DNA of 64,000 nt, from the NCBI GenBank assembly GCA_024305405.1, contig JAKNDB010000087.1, forward strand, positions 4,466,501 through 4,530,500, given 5' to 3'. How positions within the stretch are numbered: the stretch's first letter is position 1; the number at the start of each line of letters is the position of its first letter. Shown here piece after piece: positions 25,707 through 40,642 of this stretch. The DNA is from Dirofilaria immitis (lineage: Eukaryota; Nematoda; Chromadorea; Rhabditida; Onchocercidae). A model generated the notes under the pieces. That model saw nothing but the letters and a program-made list of their open reading frames with translations. It searched no databases and was not told where the DNA came from. Both the position numbers and the translations under genes were made by a program.

Positions 25707-27500
25707 TCACCATTTACATTTCACTGCCTTTTTATCCAACAAATTTTCAGCTGTCTTCCAGCTGAATCGCACCAAATTTGGATATCCAAATACTTGATCG
25801 ATTACCTCCAGTAAAAAATTCTTTGTATTCGGATCTAAATAAAAGATATTCATGAGTGTGAATAGAACCGCAATTCAGAGCTTGAGATATAAAAATTGTA
25901 CCTCAGGATAACCGCTCCCATATCCATTTAGCGGTATATTAATCCTTTCCGGAAACGCCCAATTCCTTAAAGCTCTGTCACGTCTGACCTAAAATAAATT
26001 AAATAATCAGAAATGAGCTAGAAACCAGAAAAAAGATTATAAATCAAAATGATATAGTAGGTTTAAACAAGAATGACAAGATGAAACAAATTAGCATACG
26101 AAACAAATATTTGTAAAACAGTCATCCAAAGAATATTTAGTAAATTTTAAAAAAATAAAAAAAGTTTGAAACAATTTTGAACATTATTAACCAATAAAAT
26201 ACATTTCAAACAAACTAAATTATTAAGATCAAATGGAAAGATTACTTTCGCTACGATTGAAGCAGCACCGACAATTGGATATTTCGCATCTGCTTTTTCC
26301 AATACAGTAATTTGAATGCCTGGGAATTTCTTGCGTAACATAGCTTGATATGGAGCTTTTGGTCCAACTGTGTCTATGTAAACCTAAAAATGCAATCCGA
26401 ACATCGATGTGCAAAATCTTTTCTATCTGCTCAAATATATTTCGAAATATTTTACAGTAGCACGCTTATAGTTCTTGATCAAAACTGCTTTTCCATGATA
26501 ACATCATTTTACCTCGTTGTTTATTTCAATTGAATGGAATCTTCCAGACTAACCTCTGCAACATTTACATTATTATCGATCGCTGATTTCAGTAATTCTA
26601 TTGCACAATCGTGTGATAATTTATTCAGTGAGCATTTCGTTCGACGTAACATGGAAGCGCTAATCATTTGCGCCGATACTAATCGACAAGCATATCCAAA
26701 CAGCTGAAACAGTAACATTTTACTCTGATTAGTAATACATTTATTTAAATAAAAAGAATGCTTTGCTTTAATTGAGAATGCAAACAAAAACAGACATTTT
26801 TTAATATATTATTGCAAAATTGCTAAAAACTTTAGAGAAATAACTTAATCTTATTGGAATAATATGAAACATTGACTTTTGCAAGGTAAATCTCTCCTTT
26901 AAATTATTTGCTGAACTTATAAAATTCCGTCCTATTCATTGAAATATTTCGACAACAAAAGGATAAAAATAACTAGAAGAAGAGATATAAAATGAACTAA
27001 AAATGTAACCTTTGATACACTCCTCCTTCATTTTCTTAAAAATCTCTTCACGCTTTGCTTCCGTCAGAACTTTTGAATCATCAACACCTATAATAAAAAA
27101 ATCCGTTTAGAAATAATTTATAAATCAAATAAAAAAAACTAATGAAGTTTTTCGTTTTAGGACAAAAGTTATTGTCGAAAACAAGTATATGGAGATAAAA
27201 AACCTGTAATGATTTCCAAATGCACAAATAAGAATTAACAAGTTCTAATAAGTAATTTTATCCCCAATTACCACTAATTTCAGATGTTGTGCACATGAAG
27301 AACTCATACACAAAACACTGAAAACAAAAACAAAACAAAAACGACAAACCTATCTCCACCAACATATTTTCATTATTTACTAATGTGACAGCACATGCGT
27401 AGACCATCGGACCAAGAACTGGTCCACGCCCAGCTTCATCAATACCTACTGCGCAGGGCTTATTTGAAGCGAAATCTTTGAAATTATCACTGAATTCCAT
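25707..27500 (-). CDS. RNASEH2A: Ribonuclease H2 catalytic subunit A, 6 exons
   Basis: Cleaves RNA in RNA-DNA hybrids and nicks at single ribonucleotides in DNA; catalytic subunit of the nuclear RNase H2 trimer. Exons (minus): 27350-27500, 27010-27087, 26554-26703, 26246-26383, 25902-25988, 25707-25834; about 243 aa (human 299, so a short C-terminus). Active-site residues are present: [14 protein letters not shown] (D21, E22), YIDTVGP (about D130) and [14 protein letters not shown] (about D158). GSGYP carries the tyrosine known to contact the ribonucleotide junction. Also visible are [18 protein letters not shown] and the C-terminal [15 protein letters not shown]. Two one-base phase mismatches occur, at the donor of exon 2 (TTT 27011-27013) and at the donor of exon 5 (CC 25901-25902). 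Acceptor-like CACAG and CAG lie just before the ATG, compatible with trans-splicing. Confidence 0.95.
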
Positions 27501-28150
27501 AACTGCTGTGACGGTTGTCGATCTTATCTGTGTGGTGGGTATCTTTCCAGAAATAAACTAGATGACAGTGGAATCTCATTTACGAGGCAGTAATACATAT
27601 TTCATTGGATTCAACTGCCCCGCATGATAAATCATACATTAAATGGCATACTGTAATAGATCACCCTGCTAACCAAACTGTTACACATCTGACATGTCAT
27701 GAAAGAACTCTTAATTTCACAATCTCAGTCGTCAATGTCGAAGAAATTGTCAAATTTGAAACATAATGTTCGTACAAACCCAACGAAGCAAAAATTATCT
27801 TCTAGACAATTACATCGCTGAAAAATCGAATTATTTCCTATTTAGTGTATCTAGAAAAGTTGAAACTTCGTAGAAGAAAAAAAGATAAGTTGGTAAAACA
27901 AAACATCGAGATGCTTAATGAGAATTCCAAAAAAAAAAAGCACAAAGCATGCATTAAAATGAAAACAATTTATTAGCGATATGAAAAACGATTACAAAAT
28001 GCACAAGTATAATCTGGATTAGATTGAAGTTAATCTATAAATAACTTCAATTTTACAGGTCTAATACAGATAAATTTAAATTTCAAATCTTTGATCCAAG
28101 AAATTAATATCAACTTGTAAAAATGCTTTTATCTTGAAATAGTCAAATAC
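27501..28150. other. Spacer between CCDC93 and RNASEH2A
   Basis: A 650-base A+T-rich spacer. A minus-strand AATAAA about 180 bases past the CCDC93 stop is its only recognisable element, apart from the acceptor-like bases just before the RNASEH2A start. Confidence 0.5.
27969..27974 (-). terminator. Candidate poly(A) signal of CCDC93
   Basis: AATAAA on the minus strand, about 180 bases past the CCDC93 stop codon at 28151-28153 and about 470 bases before the RNASEH2A start. The position is plausible; the hexamer is weak evidence in A+T-rich DNA. Confidence 0.35.
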
Positions 28151-31100
28151 TTAAACCAAATGTTTATCTTCTATTTTACACTTTAGCTCTTCATTTTCAT
28201 GCCAGGCCTGTAAAAAAATGAACAGCTCCATAACTAAGATCTAAATTAAACAAACTTGGTTTAGAAATTCAATTTAAATTATCTTTTTTACAAAGACTGG
28301 AAGCTGCTGGAAATAGAATAGTAAAACTTCCGGATAAGCAAAACCTCAACATCTGGAAGAATAAATAGAAAAAAGGAGAAATTCAAATATCACTCGTTCA
28401 ATATCTTCAAATTTCAAAATCAACTGCCATTAATGTTGCAAGGAAAAGATCATGTGCAATGATGTTTTAATTTGTCATATATTTTTATTTCATCTTAAAG
28501 AGAAAAAAAATTTTATGCAACGATCTAAAATACAGGTTATAGAATAGTAAAATGGAACTAACATTTTTGAAATTATCAACCGTTTTGTAATACAAACGCT
28601 CTTTTTCTAATAAATGTTGATATTCTCCATATAATTTATCCCTTCTTGCTTGTAGTTCTTTCTGTTTAGTTGATACCTATGAAAATTTTAGCTAAGTACG
28701 GAACAAAATTAAAAAAATTAAACGAGCAGTTAAAAATCCATTTTAAAATAATTTGCGTAGCATCAGCTTTAATCATAAAATTTCTAATATATATGTATAT
28801 ACATATCTGCAAAAATTCAATGTGTAGAAACAAATTAAATAGTAATAACAAACCTTATCAAGAGAAGCATCAACAGCTTTCAATATTTTCTGTAAATTCT
28901 CAACAAATGAATCCTTGTAATTTTGCTTCGATGTTCTATAATACAAAAATTGGCTTATTACCAATTTCTTTTTCATGAAAATTTTGATAACAACTAAAAT
29001 GTTGCCAAAATGTAAAATCAGTCATAAGAATACTTCTGAATTTTGGATTCATGAATAATGAACAAGAAATTTATAAACTTATAACAAATAAGCGAAAAAT
29101 TACAAATCTTGAATGTCATCGATATTGTTCAGCATATCAACTTCTTTTTCATGAACGTTTTGATATCAACCAAAGTATTGTGCAAAATATAAAATTCCTT
29201 TGTTTCTCGATGTTTACTTGCCACTATAATTTCAAAACCATTCGCAAAAAGTATTTGAAAAATTTGCCAAGCACAAAATCCAATTAAATCCAACTTGGAG
29301 GTGGAAAAACGAATATCTGTTGAAAAAGTTATTCCTTCACAACTTTTAGCGTTTCTATCTTTGTTCGGAATACTAACTTTGATTATAAAGTTCGACAATT
29401 CTTCGTTGATACTGACTGATTTCAGTTTGCGCTGGAATATTATCGAGCATACTCTGTTGTGCTGCAATCTGTCGATTTAAATTTGCCAACTCCAATCGAC
29501 TATTTGTTAGATATTCTTTCTCTTCTACGCTTAAATTTCTCACCGATTCGCCATTATCCTTTAATTCGAAATGTACGCTCTTTAATTTTTGAAGATGATA
29601 AAACATTTGAATAAGACAACAGCTGAATATGCACAAATAAAATAACTGTTAAATATATGCATAGATGGCTACTGATTTGAATGAAACACCAAAATTTCAA
29701 GTTCTCACGGAGATTTTCATCGTTAAACTCATTAAAAACTTTATTTTTTTCTCCATAGAGCTTACTGCTTTTAGTTGTTTGAGAATCTCATCCAGTTTCC
29801 CTAGCTCATTTCGACAGCTTGCTTTGAAATCCATTTCTCGGTTATAAATCTCATCATGTTCAATTAACAGACATTTCAACCTTTCCACAGTTCTGAAATG
29901 GAATCTAAATAATCATAAATTATTCAGAAACGTGGTGAAGGAAGAAAGAAAATCTCAAAAAAATAATAATGGTAATTGCAATAAATTTAAAACTATCTTA
30001 TCTTACTCCACTTACTCCGCACTATTGCTATTAACTAAGTGCTCAAATTCCGTAATTCTTTTGTCGATTTCATCCATTTCTCGCAATTGGGCCTCTTTCC
30101 TTTGTTGGAGATTTTTAAGGAGTCGTCCAAAATCTTTCTTCTTCTTTGAGCTATAAAAAACTAAGAAGAACCAATAATCACTTGTTATGAAACTTATACG
30201 ACTAATCTAATATCGCAATCAATTAATAAAAACTAACTTCCATTAATTCTTTTTCTGTTACTGATATATTATTTGAAGTAATTTGCTGATGTCGCTGGGA
30301 AAAACCGATCTAGAAATACATTTGACGGAAGGAAATTAAACAAAAGATAAGTAAGCAATTAAAAAATTTGACCTGAAAATGTATTAGGCTTATAAGACAC
30401 CTCCTTTTTAGACTATCAGTGTCAAATTCCGACATATCAATGATTTGAACTAATATTTTCGATGATAACCGTTGCTTTCTTGGTTGAATCTCTGTCTCTG
30501 ATAATTGTTCCAAGAGTTGATCGATTTTCTACAATGCAAATGCATAGTTTTTTATTTGTTAGATAGATCAAGAATGTTCATAGCCCATATTATCACAATA
30601 TAAACTTTTAAAGTTCTCAGTTTTGTTAGGACATTACTAATTAACTCATTTGAGCTTTAATTCATATAAAAATTGACGAATTTTCTTCAACCTCATTCAC
30701 AACAGTCCTTCCAATACCAAGTGATCTATATGTTAAAAACTAAAAACATAAACATTTACTGTCTTACCGTATTTTTATCTACTCTGTCGTTTCCAAACCA
30801 TTCATCTGTTTTCTGAACTGCTACATCAGTGACATCTTTCCTGCATCAATTCATCTGTTAAAATCACTAATGCTTATATTAGTACTTTGAAAACATATTT
30901 AAAAATTTACGTTGCAGCACTATATATATATATATTTTTATTAATTTCGAAATGATTCAACGAACCAGTTATATTCCAGCAAAGTACAACGGACATCGGT
31001 TCGCAAATCTGATGGTTTGGTATCTCCCTTTCGTTTATAAATGCGCTGCGGTGGACATCTAGTTTTCACACTGAGGCAATTGTTTGAAAAATTATTTCTT

Positions 31101-32594
31101 TGTTTTTCCGTGTATTTATCCTGAATGCTACGCATGAAAATCGTAAATTAGAGCAATTAAAAGAATACACAAAATTATTGTCGAGAAAAGAAAAAGAAAG
31201 GAAAAGAAAAAGAATAGAAAAGAGAAAAAAAATAAAAGTAGAAAAAAGATTAAGAAAATTTAAAACCTTTAAAAAACAGAATCTCTGAGCGAACTGATAA
31301 ACAGCATGATTTCGTACACTATCACCACACTGCTCTTTCGTACGGACAGCTTCCTAACAAGCCACTGAATACTCGGGCTTAGTTAACTTTTCAGAAAGTA
31401 AATAACATTTTCATTTATTATTAAAATATCAACAGTTATTTTAAAAAAATAAAACCAACATATTTTATTCTTTCTTAAATGATGATATATAATCAAATTT
31501 TGATTTTTAGAATTGTTATTATTTATATCATTTTATGGCTTAGCAAATAACTGCAAAAATAAAGAGATTTACCTGAACAACAGGAAAGATGTGGATGCAG
31601 TCAAGGCCTTGAATTTGATATGGTTCAATATTATAGGGACATTTAAGCTGAGGTAATACTTCCACTACTTTTTCGGTTAACGCTCTGAAGGAAGTTTAAA
31701 TGTAGAAAAGAACTCGGCGATCTTATCCAGATGTTCACGTTTTTTTTAATTAAACGTCCCAAAAATTCCTAACTTTTAAAAAATAGGTTTTCATTTCATC
31801 ATTATAAAATCGGCATTGAAGGATATTAATAAAACTTAATCAGAGTTAAAGAGATCATTGAAATAGCAAATAATTTCAACGTACTAACATCTTCTGACCA
31901 ATGGTGGCATTTTCTGAGTAAAACAGATTGATGTCAATTGTATGACAGCATAACGTTATACACCACACTATTCCACCAACTACCTGAAATTTCAATTTAT
32001 TTTGCCTTTGGTTCTACTTCTCAATTATTTTCAATGTATCCAGAAAATTTGGATTGAAAAATTGCATGAGGACTTTTATAAAAAAATGGAAATACTCTAA
32101 TCTAGTGCAATAATGAGAAATCTGGTAGCTGACTCCTTAAACAGCAGTATTATTTTTGTATAAATCAAAAATGATTTGTTTCCAAATTTTAAAAGTGATT
32201 TAAAATTTTAATATCAAGATATCAAATTCTGCAAACTCTATCGAAATGAGAGATTGATTTGATGCGTGCTCGAAAATAGCCGGCAGCAACGAGTAAGTCG
32301 ATAATATCTTGCAACTTTACCAGCTGTTCTTCGTCTTCACGTATATCAAACTGTAATTTGAATTCTGTTTTAAGTGATAGTTGTTTGCAAGGGAAAAAGA
32401 TCTGGAGCAAGAAAAAGGATAATCTGATTTTGTACCAATCTATTTCAAGTTTGTGATTCAGTTCATTCGTATATTTGTTCACTAGTATATATTTGTAAAT
32501 TGAAGAGACAAAAACAATCAAGCCAGGAATGGATATAAATTACGAGTGGTAATAACGGACATACTTCTTTCATAGATATTATATTTGAAGCCAT
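28151..32594 (-). CDS. CCDC93: CCDC93, CCC/Commander complex subunit, 16 exons
   Basis: Coiled-coil protein that, in other animals, joins CCDC22 and COMMD proteins on endosomes to support cargo recycling with Retriever and WASH. Exons (minus): 32565-32594, 32237-32350, 31889-31983, 31573-31684, 31267-31364, 30966-31120, 30768-30840, 30401-30528, 30238-30309, 30016-30150, 29766-29892, 29378-29579, 29104-29223, 28854-28935, 28563-28676, 28151-28207; about 571 aa (human 631). The N-terminal CH-like domain is highly conserved: [70 protein letters not shown] block and long coiled coils follow, with [13 protein letters not shown] and [15 protein letters not shown] near the end. Phase and homology require a one-base correction at each of four short runs: 31351-31352, 30300-30304, 30134-30136 and 29145-29149. 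The first exon is only 10 codons, so the start is somewhat uncertain. Confidence 0.93.
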
Positions 32595-35500
32595 TATCTT
32601 TAGAGTTCGCGCAATGTAATCGTTAGAAAAACTCAGAGAACCTGAAATATTCTTAAATTAAGAATTTTCGCCATGCATCGAATTGATTTATTTGACTGCA
32701 AAAAGTGCAATCAAATTTGCAGAACGATGACCATCATGTCGCTCTATTCTAGTCCTTATAAAGAAAGATGAGAGAGTTAATAGACGATATACAAACTTCG
32801 ACTCCAGGTTGAACTTAACTAGATAAAAATACGTACGTAACACAATCGCGATCGACCAACCTCATCTCATAACATTTAACGCGGTCTTCTTACTCTTATA
32901 AATCCTGCACTTTGCAATTGCTATGAATAGAAAGATTTATATGACATTTTATGCAGTAGGCAGGATAAAGACATATTTCTGAAATGGCGGTGGGGATTAC
33001 GTAAATTATTTATTATGTAACAAAGCTGATAATATAATGAGGAATTCTTAATTCAGGATTGTATCGATAAAAAGTTAAGATATAAATCATTGAAGGAGTT
33101 GATGTATTTTGCATTATAATATATTGAGAAATTAATTGAAATTTATGTTAACGTGAACCTTATACTATTATATATATTTTATCGATGTAATACCACTCAA
33201 TCATCTAACCATTTTGATCAGTCACTTTATTAATTAGTGATTAGTTGAAGAAAGTGAATGGAATATTTATTAAAATACATAACCAATTTGATTGTTTGCC
33301 TATTTGTAATTGTAATACCTAAAGTATTTTATTCCCGTCCAACTTTAGTTATTGCTATTGCATTCTTTTACCACTCAGCCTTATTTACTAAAATTTGAAA
33401 CATTTTCCAATAGCACTTCTTTTGCTTTATTCAAAAATTAATAATTCAAGCAATGCGCCATGTAAGAACTGTTCTTATATTTATAATCTTATAGCCATAA
33501 TCAAATTTCTTCTTACTATTTTTATCTACAATTCTATATATTTCTCTTATCTTCCCTGTTCAATGATATCTTTCCGGCTATCCGAGATTTTTGCTTAGCA
33601 AGCCGATTGATACATATATCGTCATAATAACAGATATTAAGTACTCAGTTATTCTTCCCAGAATTCCTTCAGGAAAGTTTATATATCCGTTCTTCCATGT
33701 GCATATTCCTTCTTAACTATAGAATATCATTGTTCGAAAGTTCGAAGCAACTGTGATAATAATAGATAGCCTCGAAATTTTTCAGAATTATATATTTCTT
33801 GTTTTGCCAAAATGTTTAATATACGTACTCTTTGCACTTAAAATAGCTGTTCATTATATATTGCCTTAAAAAATTTATTATTTCTTTGGTCTCCCTAAAC
33901 AAATAACTCCTTTGCAGTCATTGTAATGAATAGTTTTTATAAAAATTGACAAATATCAATTTCTCATTTCTACACTTTTATAATCTTCAAAATTAATTTG
34001 CTTTCTTTCTTTCATTGTTTTAAATATCATTTTTAACATTTTCTAGAACCATAGCGTATTCTTGTTTTGGAAAAATCAACGGAAGGATATTTTATAATGA
34101 CAATTAAGAAAACACAATTAGTGTTTCAGTAATCACTTCACATTCTGATTTTTACCTTATTTTACAGTATCCTTTTAAAGTAATTAATGAAGAAGAATAA
34201 AAGTAGGAGAACAAGCAACGATAATAATGTTTAATGTCATATCTCGTTGCTTCTTGATAATTTTATTGCTTAAATTCCTTTCAGTCAACTATCCAATTAA
34301 AGACAAGTTGCCCAGCCTAAATTTGTTCATTCAAGCGGTATATATTAACTTCTACTGAATATAAATATATATGAAGGTATAATTTTGTGAGGTATCAACT
34401 GGTTGTGCTATTTCAATTTGATCCTTCTATGATAAAATAATAATGTTTAATGTTGCATTCAGTAGAATTCTATGATTGCTTTTATATAGTTTAAAATGTT
34501 TGGATATTGATTATTTATTCAAAGGCATATGCAAATAAATATTGAAGAAGTTAATCTACTGTCTCGAAGATCAGCTAGTCGACTCTTTCTCTCACTGAAT
34601 GTTGATGAAACGAGCTGAATAAAATCGATTGCAATTCAATTATCTCGTAGAAAATTCGTTATTTCTCTCGAAATATTCTGAAACATCTTCCCTTTTGGAA
34701 TGAAATATTTAAATCAAAATTGTTCGAAAATCCAAGCAATGAAAAATGATTTCATTTGATAATCAAAATAATAAAAATGTGTTTTGTAAATTAACATCAA
34801 TAACTTTAGTAATTTTTTCCGAGAACTCAATTTTGGTTTCAAATATCCACCATAAGCTTTTGCTTCATAAATAAACAGCAGTCAGCAATAGCAGTTCTGC
34901 TGGCACAATTTAAGCAAAATGCTGTGTTTGGAAATAGCATGAATGAAGAATGAAACTTAATTTATATTTCATTTTCAGGCTCGACCATGGTAAAAGAAAT
35001 GATTAAAACTATTTAATAAATTTGCAGTTAATAATAATCATTTAGTCTTGAAGAAAGGAGGAAGAGGGAGACTAACATAGATATATCATACTCTTTTAAG
35101 TTGGTCGTTTCTTTTCTCCGTTCCCATTTCTTTTTTCTTTCTTATAACAATTGAACCTTGAATGCCAAGTTCTGTCGTTTCATTTTGTGTTATTTATATT
35201 CAATATAATGATATCCAGTGCTATGTTTGGCTTGTCTTCTTTAAAATAATGCGAATTGTTTATTAATCTTTTCAAGCCTCCTTTATCTTTCATGCTTTTA
35301 TCAATTTTTTCGCAATCAATATTCCATGTACGAGCAATATTACAGTAGTGGCTTTCATCATATCATATTCGTGATATGATTTACTTCTATTATTACTCAT
35401 TCGTTTTATATCAATTTAAGTTTTTATTAAATATTTCGTTTTAGAAATTTTATGATCGACGTAATGTTTGATTAATGCACTGCTAATATCGGTCCTTCGA

Positions 35501-38279
35501 TATTCTCTCCCTTCTTTTTCTCTGAATAATTTATTATTCTAAATATTTATGCTTTCTAATATATTTCATGCTTTATGTTAATTGCTTCCAATTTATTTTC
35601 TTTTTTTTTCTTTTTCGATTTTTGAAAGGAAAAAAATTATTGAAGGAAAGCTAACATGATCCCATCAATAAATTCTCCTCACTTAATTTTGGATCACTTA
35701 TAAATTCTCATCATAATGTCACATATTTTTGTGTTAGGTTATTAGGTCTTGTAAATTTTTGATGTTCTTCACTAAGTAGTGTCTCTTCATAAACTTTCCG
35801 CTATTTGATTAGTATTTGAAAGCGTAAACTGAATATGTTTACTTGTACTGCAAAAATGAAATTCAAAATGAGTCAATGCATTTAAATTTAATTATGTTAA
35901 AAGCACATTCAATTATACATATATGAAAAATATATGTATGAATTTATAATAATTTTCTGAACATTCGCTTAACTTACAACGAATTTGCGTTAGAAGATAA
36001 GTTTCTATCGGTTCTTGAAAATATAAATTAGAATCGTCAACAACTTAGGTAAGCAGTCAGTTCTGCGAAACATTTCTCATTACAAAAAAATTTTTAACGG
36101 ATCGAAGATTGAGTTGTCAGAACAAAGATGAGAGATGAACAATATTTCAAAATCTCTGATTGTTGCGATACTTCCAATAGTTAACTTTCATCATTTGATT
36201 AATATTGCATAAGCTTTGATCATTACGATATTACGGACAACTATAATAATATATATAAGTTATTTCAGACAATTAAAATAAATTTCAACATTTAACTAAC
36301 AAATTGGACGATGAAATTACAAAGATTTTTATAGCGGAATATTTTTATACTACGAAATATTTTATTACTACAAAGCATTATATTTTATAAAATTTTCAGA
36401 TTTTCAGATGTACAGTTTCATATGTTAAAACTATCCACCGAAGACTGAAGAAAATACTTTATGAATACCTCCTTTAAAGTATCTGTCTTATTATTGCATA
36501 TAATATTAATAGTAGCCATTGTGAGCATCTGTAATCTTAAGACACGATGGAATAAAAAAACTGATTTATCATTTTCCTATTTCAATTTATGATTATAAAA
36601 TATGATATAAGTTGATAAATGGGTAAAATTAAATAAATGTAAAGAGAGTTAATATCCAACTACTTAAGTATTGCTGCTTCGCTCAATGTGTGACTAAGCG
36701 TTTTCAGTATTTCTTTTAAATACACATCTATTCGAGAAGTTCTGCATAATTCGTCGAATAAATCAAGTACAAATTTTTATCATTTTATAATGATAATATA
36801 TTCCAGAAGTTCTGGATGTTTGCATAATTTATGTTCAATAGAATCTTCTATGATCGATTCTATGATTTGTTAGTTGCCAGCGACTGCATGTCTTTTCTAG
36901 CAGTTTCATAACTTAAGTAAGTCCATAAATATGCTAAAATATGCATTTAAAATCGCCTCATACATGTTAGCATTCTCTCACTTTGCAATCGCAAGACACT
37001 TTGCTGTTTCTCTATCATTCAGTTTTATTCTTAACGACTAGGACATCATTTATAAATGACCCTTGAACTATCATAAAATGGTTGCGGTTCATACTGTTAT
37101 GATTTGCTAATATAACATATTTTGACAACGAACATAATTGTCCTTATTCAATGATTTAAAACAATTCAAATGATTTCTGTAAAATTTTCTTAGATTTCAC
37201 AAAAAACTTCAGTCATTTTAATCTAGCATTAAATTTAATCGTATTACTTTGCGAGTACTTCTCTTCTTCCAGATGAATTTATCCACTGATAATTTTGATA
37301 GTATGCAATATAATCACAGATGTGTTTGAAATGCCCAAGTATTGTGTAATTAATTGAATTGATTTCTTAGCATCATTGGAATCGCTTAATTTGAATAGTT
37401 AATTCTGAGAGTCAAAAATCCCTGCTTCCGTATTAAACCACATTCACTATATACAAATTCGAGCCGAGGAAAATAGAATTAGAAAGTTTCGGGTTGCTAA
37501 GCATAACTAGAGAAGGAATGAACGTGATTATTTATTTAAACTACATTTTTCTACTATATAGATAATAGTTTTATTCAAAGCATTTCAATATTATATTTCA
37601 TTGTCATTTGGAAATATAACTAATTAGCATACATTGTGAATCAATCAATCGTGCGCTTGATGTTTAAAAATTTAACTTTTTTATGTTATATTCGATTTTT
37701 GTTTTTTGCTATTTCTGTGTTTTTTAACCAGTCTCGAAGTTTACTTATTTCCTTTGCAATGCCAAATCAATTTGCTCAAAGTTTTTTGAATAATGCAGTA
37801 GAATAGTTTTTGGAAATATTGCCGAGCATACATTGATTGATTGAATTAAATTTGTTAAATCTTTTTTTTTCACTGAAATAGTAATGGAATATCCATGATA
37901 TCTAAATTTGGCATTCGTGGCAGGAAGAGCGTTATATTCAATAGGCTGAACATATTGGAAATAGAAGTTATATAGTTCCTGATCAGACCTATAGACTTAG
38001 ACCATGTATTTATCTAATTTGATAGTACTTTGTTTTAAGAAATGGAATTGTATAAGAGGTAAGAGAAAATAGAATTGAACAAATATTCTATTTTTGCAAA
38101 ATAGAATTATTCGTTCAATATTTTCTTGCCCTACAGTAGATAAAAATGGATAATGACCTTTGTATTACAGAATAAAAGAAATCAAAGTTAGATAAGAGAT
38201 CTAGAAAAATTAAACCTATTCATTCCTAAGCTTTAATAACTTCCATTCTTAAACTTATTAAAAATTATGAGTTACATTT

Positions 38280-38445
38280 TTGCAATATTTATATATATAT
38301 GTATTTTAATTATTTGTTTATAACATTTATATTTTTAAGTTAGAATAGTTTTATAATTGAAAAATATATATATATATAAATTATAGATTTTAATTCATAT
38401 ATATATATTCATATATATATATTTATATATATATATTATAAGTTT
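38280..38445. repeat. AT/TA-rich low-complexity tract
   Basis: Several runs of alternating T and A (for example near 38365-38378, 38397-38406 and 38412-38435) separated by short A+T spacers. Confidence 0.85.
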
Positions 38446-39395
38446 TAATTCAAGTTTTTTTAATCCTACATTTATTAGCAATTCCAATGATGGATCAAAA
38501 AATCAACTGATTAACGTCATGGACTTGTTTACAGCTGCATGCATAGTGGTTCATTGAGTTTGCAAGTAATTTCGATTTTCCGATGTTTGATAACGACAGA
38601 AACACTTTGATCAATTTTTGCAATTTCCTAAATGCTTTTTAAAATTTATTTTTCCTTTTTAAAAATGAATCCTTTTAAAAATAGAGACGAAATTTGTGAA
38701 TTTATATTTGTGAGATTTTTTTTGAAAAACGCACTGTCTTTCAAAGCGAAATTAATATTTTCAGCGCAAACATACGGAGATTTTGTTTTAGAAATTGAGG
38801 AAATAAAAGACTAAGTGAATGAAAAATTTCATTTTCGACTACAAATTATTATCCCAGCGCGAAGGGAAATTCGGGAATTTACATCTTAGTGTTAAAAAAA
38901 AAGACAGCTAAATTTCGTATAATATAAAAAGGTTGTATAATATCTATATTTTTTTCTTTTGACATCCTCAATCGACATCAATTTCTTCAGTTGTTAGCCC
39001 GAAGATGAATCAATTTAGAATTGATGACGAATTTAAATTCATACAGCCATCCAATATTTAATAATAATGTACTTCTTGAGGATCTCTTAAAATTTTTGGT
39101 CTGAAACTTATGACTTTCTTGAAACTTAGATTATTTATGAGTCACTTAGGTGCATGCATAATGGTTCGCTGAGTTTGCAATGTAGTTTTGATATTTCGAT
39201 ATTTTTCTTTAGGTATATTACTGATTTTGAAGAGATAAGAAAAACAAAGATTTACTATAAAAATTACGAAGATTAGTTTAGGTTTATCTTAGTTTTTCTT
39301 ATATGTTCATTACTCACGCTTTTTCATAGAGAAAATTGTTCGCTACAGAATTAAATATAATTAGCAGTTTCCAGTTTGACAGCCTTAAATGTGGA

Positions 39396-39416
39396 TCTCT
39401 CTCTCTCTCTCTCTCT
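39396..39416. repeat. (TC)n microsatellite
   Basis: About 21 bases of uninterrupted TC/CT dinucleotides, the second such tract in the window. Confidence 0.9.
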
Positions 39417-40642
39417 TATTTATCTTTGCAAAATTATCGTACCGAACGAGATATATTATTGGAAAATAATCTAAAGTTCAAAAAAATCATAAATTTAATG
39501 ATTTATAAACGAAGAGTTGCCTTTTTAAAAGATGTATCATATGTTGGACAAATTTAAATTTATTTTTATTATTTACTATAATTTGAACATTCAGAATTAA
39601 TTTTGTTAGAATCTGTTAAAGGCATATTTTATCGGTATTCTATGTTATAAGTATGATTTCACTTATGTTAGTTGCATGAATTTATATATTAGATTATAAT
39701 TAATTCGAATTAAAAGTCTTTAATTCAAATTCATTAATTCTCAATTTGTATCAGTTTACTTTTTTGCATATCAATGTAAGACAAATGATGAGACAGAAAT
39801 GGAAACGAATAATTACCTCATTTGAAGAAAAATTGATTTATTGCTTTGTCTCTCTGTTTATATTATGACCAATGGAAGTTGGCTTTTCTGAAATAATTCA
39901 ACTAACATTTGAACACTCTTCCCTTGCTTTAGACGATAGTTTCAATCTCAATTAACTGTTATCTTCATATGTCTTAACAAGTTTCTTTTCTCTACTATAG
40001 TATTAATGAACCTACTGACTTGCTATTGAGCCTTCAATATATGATTGAAACCTAAGTTTAGATAGATAGATAAAGAGAATGTGTGGGAAATTTTTAATAG
40101 TAATTTGAATATATGTTATGTGATAAATTTACGGGTACTATAGGGAGCTTGTGTTTAACGAAATAAAACTTTGCAGATGAATTAAGAAGCGGAAAAAATA
40201 TATACGCGCATTAGAAAATATCGATAACTACTAATAAACTTATTATTTATTGGCTAATAGTCTGCGGAAAAAAAGGCCAAGTCTTTTTTCTTTTGATTTT
40301 TGATAAATGCTAAATCTCGAATTAAAATATGACTCAGAAAATTTCAACAAACTATGGTGTACCTTTTCATTAGCTTATATTATAATATTAAGAGTAATAA
40401 TGATCAGTGAGAAAATCATAATGCGAAATTCTTGTTTTTCGTTTAATATTGGAGCCAGATATTGAAGCGAAATCAGGTAACCAAAATTACGGCATCATAA
40501 TTGGTGGATAGAATGAGTTGGGAACTGATATCCTTTTTTAAAAATGTTTTTATCATGAAAATATTTGACTTACGTAGAATTTAGACATTCACGTATTTAA
40601 ATATTTTATACTTTATGAAAAAACAAGAAATGACAAATTAAT

